DNA of 64,000 nt from Clostridium sp. AF15-31 (lineage in GTDB: Bacteria; Bacillota; Clostridia; Lachnospirales; Lachnospiraceae), in NCBI RefSeq assembly GCF_003461625.1, contig NZ_QTXL01000005.1, positions 1 through 64,000 of the forward strand, in the 5' to 3' direction. Both the position numbers and the translations under genes were made by a program. The notes below the pieces were generated by a model. The model did not search any database. It had not been told where the DNA came from and saw nothing but the letters and a program-made list of their open reading frames with translations. Positions 60,959 through 64,000 of this stretch are shown in pieces. Each line of letters begins with the position of its first letter. Positions within the stretch are counted from its first letter, which is position 1.

Positions 60959-62122
60959 TTAGATCGCGCGAACCTTGATAACACCATCAATTGCAAGCAA
61001 CGCATTGATATCGTCTTCTGTAGGAACCTTATCAATGTCAAGGATTGAGTATGCATATTCACCCTTTGCCTGACTGATCATTCCCGATACATTTCCGCCC
61101 TGCTTTGCAAATACGCCTGTAAACTGTGTCAGCATGTTAGGAATATTCTTATGGCAGATTGTAACTCTGGCAGTATCACCACATACGCCCATATTTACAT
61201 TTGGATAATTTACGGAGTTCTTGATATTACCATTCTCCATAAAGTCTGTGATTTCTTTACATGCCATGATCGCACAGTTATCTTCAGATTCTTCTGTAGA
61301 GGCACCAAGATGTGGTAATGCAATTACATTTTCTGTACCTGCGATTGCCGGATTAGGGAAATCTGTTACATATTTTGCTACCTTGCCGCTTGCAAGTGCT
61401 GCCTTGATATCTTCATCATTTACAAGAACATCTCTTGCAAAGTTCAGGATTCTGACACCATCCTTCATCATGGCAAATGCATCTGCGTTCAACATTCCCT
61501 TTGTTGCAGGAAGTGCTGGAACATGGATTGTGATATAATCACATTCCTTATAGATATCTTCTACATTTGTAATATGTTTGATGTATTTGGATAAGCCCCA
61601 TGCTGCATCAACGGATACAAACGGATCATAACCATATACTTCCATTCCAAGTCTGACTGCGATATTTGCTACCTTGGCACCAATCGCACCAAGACCGATA
61701 ACGCCGAGCTTCTTGCCGGCGATCTCATTACCTGCATACTGCTTTTTCTGCTTCTCAACTGCTTTTGCAAGGTTCTCGTCAGAAGCATTGTCCTTTACCC
61801 AGTTGTATCCGCCCATCAGATCACGGGAAGCAAGAAGCAGACCTGCTACAACCAGTTCCTTAACACCATTTGCATTTGCACCTGGAGTATTGAATACTAC
61901 AACGCCCTTTTCTGCGCATTTATCAAGTGGAATATTATTTACGCCTGCACCTGCTCTTGCAACACACAGGAGTTTGTCTGAAAGTTCCAGATCATGCATG
62001 GATGCACTTCTTACCAGGACCGCATCTGCGTCTGCATAATTATCCGTTATTTCATATGTATCCGGTAACAGCTCCATGCCACATGCAGCGATCGGATTTA
62101 AACAATTCACTTTAACTGCCAT
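60959..62122 (-). CDS. serA: D-3-phosphoglycerate dehydrogenase
   Basis: First step of serine synthesis. 387 residues with the NAD fold GVIGLGAIGAKVANIAVRLG and catalytic residues in NFARDVLV and LPHLGASTEESE, ending in an ACT domain (GMISQAKGEYAYSILDID). ARAGAGVNNIPLDKCAEKG is the family hallmark. The ACT domain suggests serine feedback control. Confidence 0.95.
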   Translation of the reverse strand: MAVKVNCLNPIAACGMELLPDTYEITDNYADADAVLVRSASMHDLELSDKLLCVARAGAGVNNIPLDKCAEKGVVVFNTPGANANGVKELVVAGLLLASRDLMGGYNWVKDNASDENLAKAVEKQKKQYAGNEIAGKKLGVIGLGAIGAKVANIAVRLGMEVYGYDPFVSVDAAWGLSKYIKHITNVEDIYKECDYITIHVPALPATKGMLNADAFAMMKDGVRILNFARDVLVNDEDIKAALASGKVAKYVTDFPNPAIAGTENVIALPHLGASTEESEDNCAIMACKEITDFMENGNIKNSVNYPNVNMGVCGDTARVTICHKNIPNMLTQFTGVFAKQGGNVSGMISQAKGEYAYSILDIDKVPTEDDINALLAIDGVIKVRAI

Positions 62123-62192
62123 TTTTTATTTAACTCTCCTTTATATCTGCCTCCGCATGCAATCCCAAAGGACTGCATGCAGAATGCTCTTA

Positions 62193-63275
62193 TTATGAAT
62201 TCTTCTCTTCGAAATCCTTCATGAATTCTACTAACTTCTCAACACCTTCGATCGGCATTGCATTGTAGATTGATGCTCTCATGCCGCCAACCGTTCTGTG
62301 TCCCTTCAGATTTACAAAACCAGCTTCTGTTGCAGCCTTTACGAACTTGGCATCTAATTCTTCATCACCTGTAACAAATGGAACATTCATTAAAGAACGA
62401 TCCTCTTTTACTACAGTTCCCTTAAACATCTTGGAGCTGTCTAAGAAATTGTAAAGGATTGCTGCCTTCTTCTCATTGTGCTCCTTCATAGCTGCAAGAC
62501 CACCCATCTCTTTTACCCATTTGAATACCTTGCCACAAATATAGATACCGTAGCATGGTGGTGTATTGTAAAGAGAATCTGCATCTGCCTGTGTCTTATA
62601 CTTTAACATGGTTGGTGTAAATGGCATAACGTCATCACGGATCAGATCTTCACGGATGATCGCAACTACTACACCGGCCGGACCTACGTTCTTCTGTACG
62701 CCAAAGTAGATCATACCATAGTCAGATACATTGACCGGCTGAGACAGAATGTCGGATGACATATCTGCTACCAGAATCTTACCCTTTGTATTTGGAAGCT
62801 TGTGATATGTAGTTCCATAGATTGTATTGTTGTGACAGATATATACATAATCTGCATCCTCATCAATCGGAAGATCAGAACAATCCGGGATATAGGAGAA
62901 TGTCTTATCTGCTGATGAAGCAACAGCATTTACCTTTCCATATTTTTTAGCTTCTTCGTACGCTTTCTTTGCCCACTGACCTGTGATGATGTAATCCGCT
63001 ACACCATTCTTCATAAGGTTCATAGGTATCGCAGCGAACTGCTGGGAAGCACCGCCCTGTAAGAATAATACTTTGTAATTATCAGGGATTTCCATGATAT
63101 CTCGAAGATCCTGTTCTGCCTCTTTGATGATCGTATCGAATGCTTTCGATCGATGACTCATCTCCATAACACTCATGCCTGTTCCTCTGTAGTCAAGCAT
63201 TTCTTCTGCTGCTTCTCTTAATACAGATTCAGGAAGCATGGATGGACCTGCTGAAAAGTTAAATACTCTTGCCAT
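62193..63275 (-). CDS. serC: Phosphoserine aminotransferase
   Basis: Makes O-phospho-L-serine from 3-phosphohydroxypyruvate. MARVFNFSAGPSMLPESVLREAAEEM is the SerC start; FLQGGASQQFAAIPMNL and the PLP Lys in YFGVQKNVGPAGVVV are intact. 360 residues. With serA and asd it forms a plausible operon. Its product could feed both serine synthesis and, speculatively, a phosphoserine-decarboxylating enzyme at 53.2 kb. Confidence 0.96.
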   Translation of the reverse strand: MARVFNFSAGPSMLPESVLREAAEEMLDYRGTGMSVMEMSHRSKAFDTIIKEAEQDLRDIMEIPDNYKVLFLQGGASQQFAAIPMNLMKNGVADYIITGQWAKKAYEEAKKYGKVNAVASSADKTFSYIPDCSDLPIDEDADYVYICHNNTIYGTTYHKLPNTKGKILVADMSSDILSQPVNVSDYGMIYFGVQKNVGPAGVVVAIIREDLIRDDVMPFTPTMLKYKTQADADSLYNTPPCYGIYICGKVFKWVKEMGGLAAMKEHNEKKAAILYNFLDSSKMFKGTVVKEDRSLMNVPFVTGDEELDAKFVKAATEAGFVNLKGHRTVGGMRASIYNAMPIEGVEKLVEFMKDFEEKNS

Positions 63276-63308
63276 TTTTTATCTCCTTCTTTTTTATTAT
63301 TGTTATTT

Positions 63309-64000
63309 TTAATTATCAAGATCTTTGTCTGTGAAACAGGTGTCGATTGCAGCACCCGGAGCTACCATAGGCCATACCTTATCATCGGAATCGATCATAA
63401 CATCCAGTACGGTCGGACCATCTGCTGTCAATGCCTTCTTAAACTCTGTTTCAAACTCTTCGATCGATGTGATCTTACTTGCATTTGCCCCAAGTGCTTT
63501 TGATACTGCTACAAAATCAACAGAATCATCTAATACTGTATTCGAATACCGCTGTCCGTAGAACAGATTCTGCCACTGTCTTACCATTCCGAGAACGTGA
63601 TTATTTAATACCACCTGAATGATAGGTACTTTATAACGGGCTGCTGTCGCAATCTCGTTCATATTCATACGGAAGCATCCGTCTCCTGCGATATTTACTA
63701 CAGTCTTATCCGGTCTGCCATATTTTGCGCCGATAGCTGCACCGACACCGTATCCCATAGTACCAAGTCCGCCTGATGAAAGGAAAGTTCTTGGCTCCTT
63801 ATAAGTGTAATTCTGTGCCGCCCACATCTGGTGCTGACCTACATCAGTAGTGATTATAGCATTTCCTTCGGTAATTTCATAGATTTTTTTGATAGTTGCC
63901 GGTCCATTTAAGTGATCCATGTCGTATGTGACCGGATTTTTCTCTGTTAAATCCTTGATTTCTGCCATCCAGGAACGATTTGACTGAGTTGGAAGTTTAC
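63309..64000 (-). CDS. ilvB: Acetolactate synthase large subunit, C-terminal part (cut by window edge)
   Basis: Branched-chain amino-acid synthesis, thiamine-diphosphate enzyme. The visible 230 residues contain the TPP motif GDGCFRMNMNEIATAARY, the entry to the C-domain TTDVGQHQMWAAQ, and GLGTMGYGVGAAIGAKYG. The reading frame stays open to the window edge, so the gene continues beyond 64000; the Met at 63968 is internal. The end, TCFTDKDLDN, is near normal. CodY is a probable regulator by analogy. Confidence 0.93.
   Translation of the reverse strand, partial: KLPTQSNRSWMAEIKDLTEKNPVTYDMDHLNGPATIKKIYEITEGNAIITTDVGQHQMWAAQNYTYKEPRTFLSSGGLGTMGYGVGAAIGAKYGRPDKTVVNIAGDGCFRMNMNEIATAARYKVPIIQVVLNNHVLGMVRQWQNLFYGQRYSNTVLDDSVDFVAVSKALGANASKITSIEEFETEFKKALTADGPTVLDVMIDSDDKVWPMVAPGAAIDTCFTDKDLDN

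Overview
The window looks like a chromosomal segment of an anaerobic Firmicute, most probably a Lachnospiraceae gut bacterium (Coprococcus-like at a guess). The reasons are gene content (Rnf complex, CodY, NrdR, a YlmC/YmxH-type protein, an archaeal/fungal-type Asd), strong Shine-Dalgarno sites, and a moderately low GC content. I could run no similarity searches. All family calls rest on motifs and recalled family features. There are no rRNA genes, insertion sequences, phage genes or CRISPR arrays, and no gene-free stretch longer than about 300 bases.

Layout: 0.2-1.9 kb membrane-anchored HtrA protease; 2.2-5.3 kb a small protein and a three-gene ABC exporter; 5.4-6.8 kb YigZ, NrdR and a YlmC-like protein; 6.9-14.8 kb an Rnf electron-transport operon with an RnfD-RnfG fusion and an extended RnfE, followed by a Gx-type transporter, a NusG-II protein and the flavin transferase ApbE; 14.9-17.4 kb a RelA/SpoT-domain protein and an unknown partner; 17.7-19.6 kb ABC-F ATPase; 19.7-25.8 kb secreted repeat protein with an NlpC/P60-like end, MetA, LigA and a pseudouridine synthase; 26-30.2 kb Lrp regulator, unknown membrane protein, tRNA-Arg, purine permease and a HAD phosphatase; 30.3-35.3 kb a discrete condensation/carrier/adenylation gene set with a TetR regulator and a hydrolase; 35.4-45.2 kb Tsf, RpsB, an MltG-like fragment, a DUF6115-like protein, CodY, TopA, DprA and YifB; 45.3-50.4 kb two CobW-type GTPases (one His-rich), an MscS channel and a branching-enzyme-like protein lacking catalytic residues; 50.5-52.4 kb DUF1015 and a P-loop kinase; 52.5-59.7 kb a five-gene cell-surface polymer cluster; 59.8-64 kb Asd, SerA, SerC and a partial acetolactate synthase.

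The most unusual region is 52.5-59.7 kb. It is a tight minus-strand operon encoding a polytopic membrane protein with an extracellular sulfatase/LTA-synthase-like domain, a small one-span protein, a YidC-like insertase domain fused to a TagB/TagF-type CDP-glycerol phosphotransferase domain, a LicC-like nucleotidyltransferase fused to a CobD/HisC-like PLP enzyme, and a SAM methyltransferase. I infer a pathway that makes and exports a phospho-polymer or phospho-substituent (teichoic-acid-like), possibly with a de novo made amino-alcohol phosphate. Sampled lines inside it are much more AT-rich than its flanks, which hints at transfer.

Other regions worth a second look are the Rnf fusion proteins, the C/ACP/A gene set, the His-rich CobW gene with a perfect palindrome in its leader, the likely inactive GlgB paralogue, and the RelA/SpoT protein with a long unidentified C-terminus.
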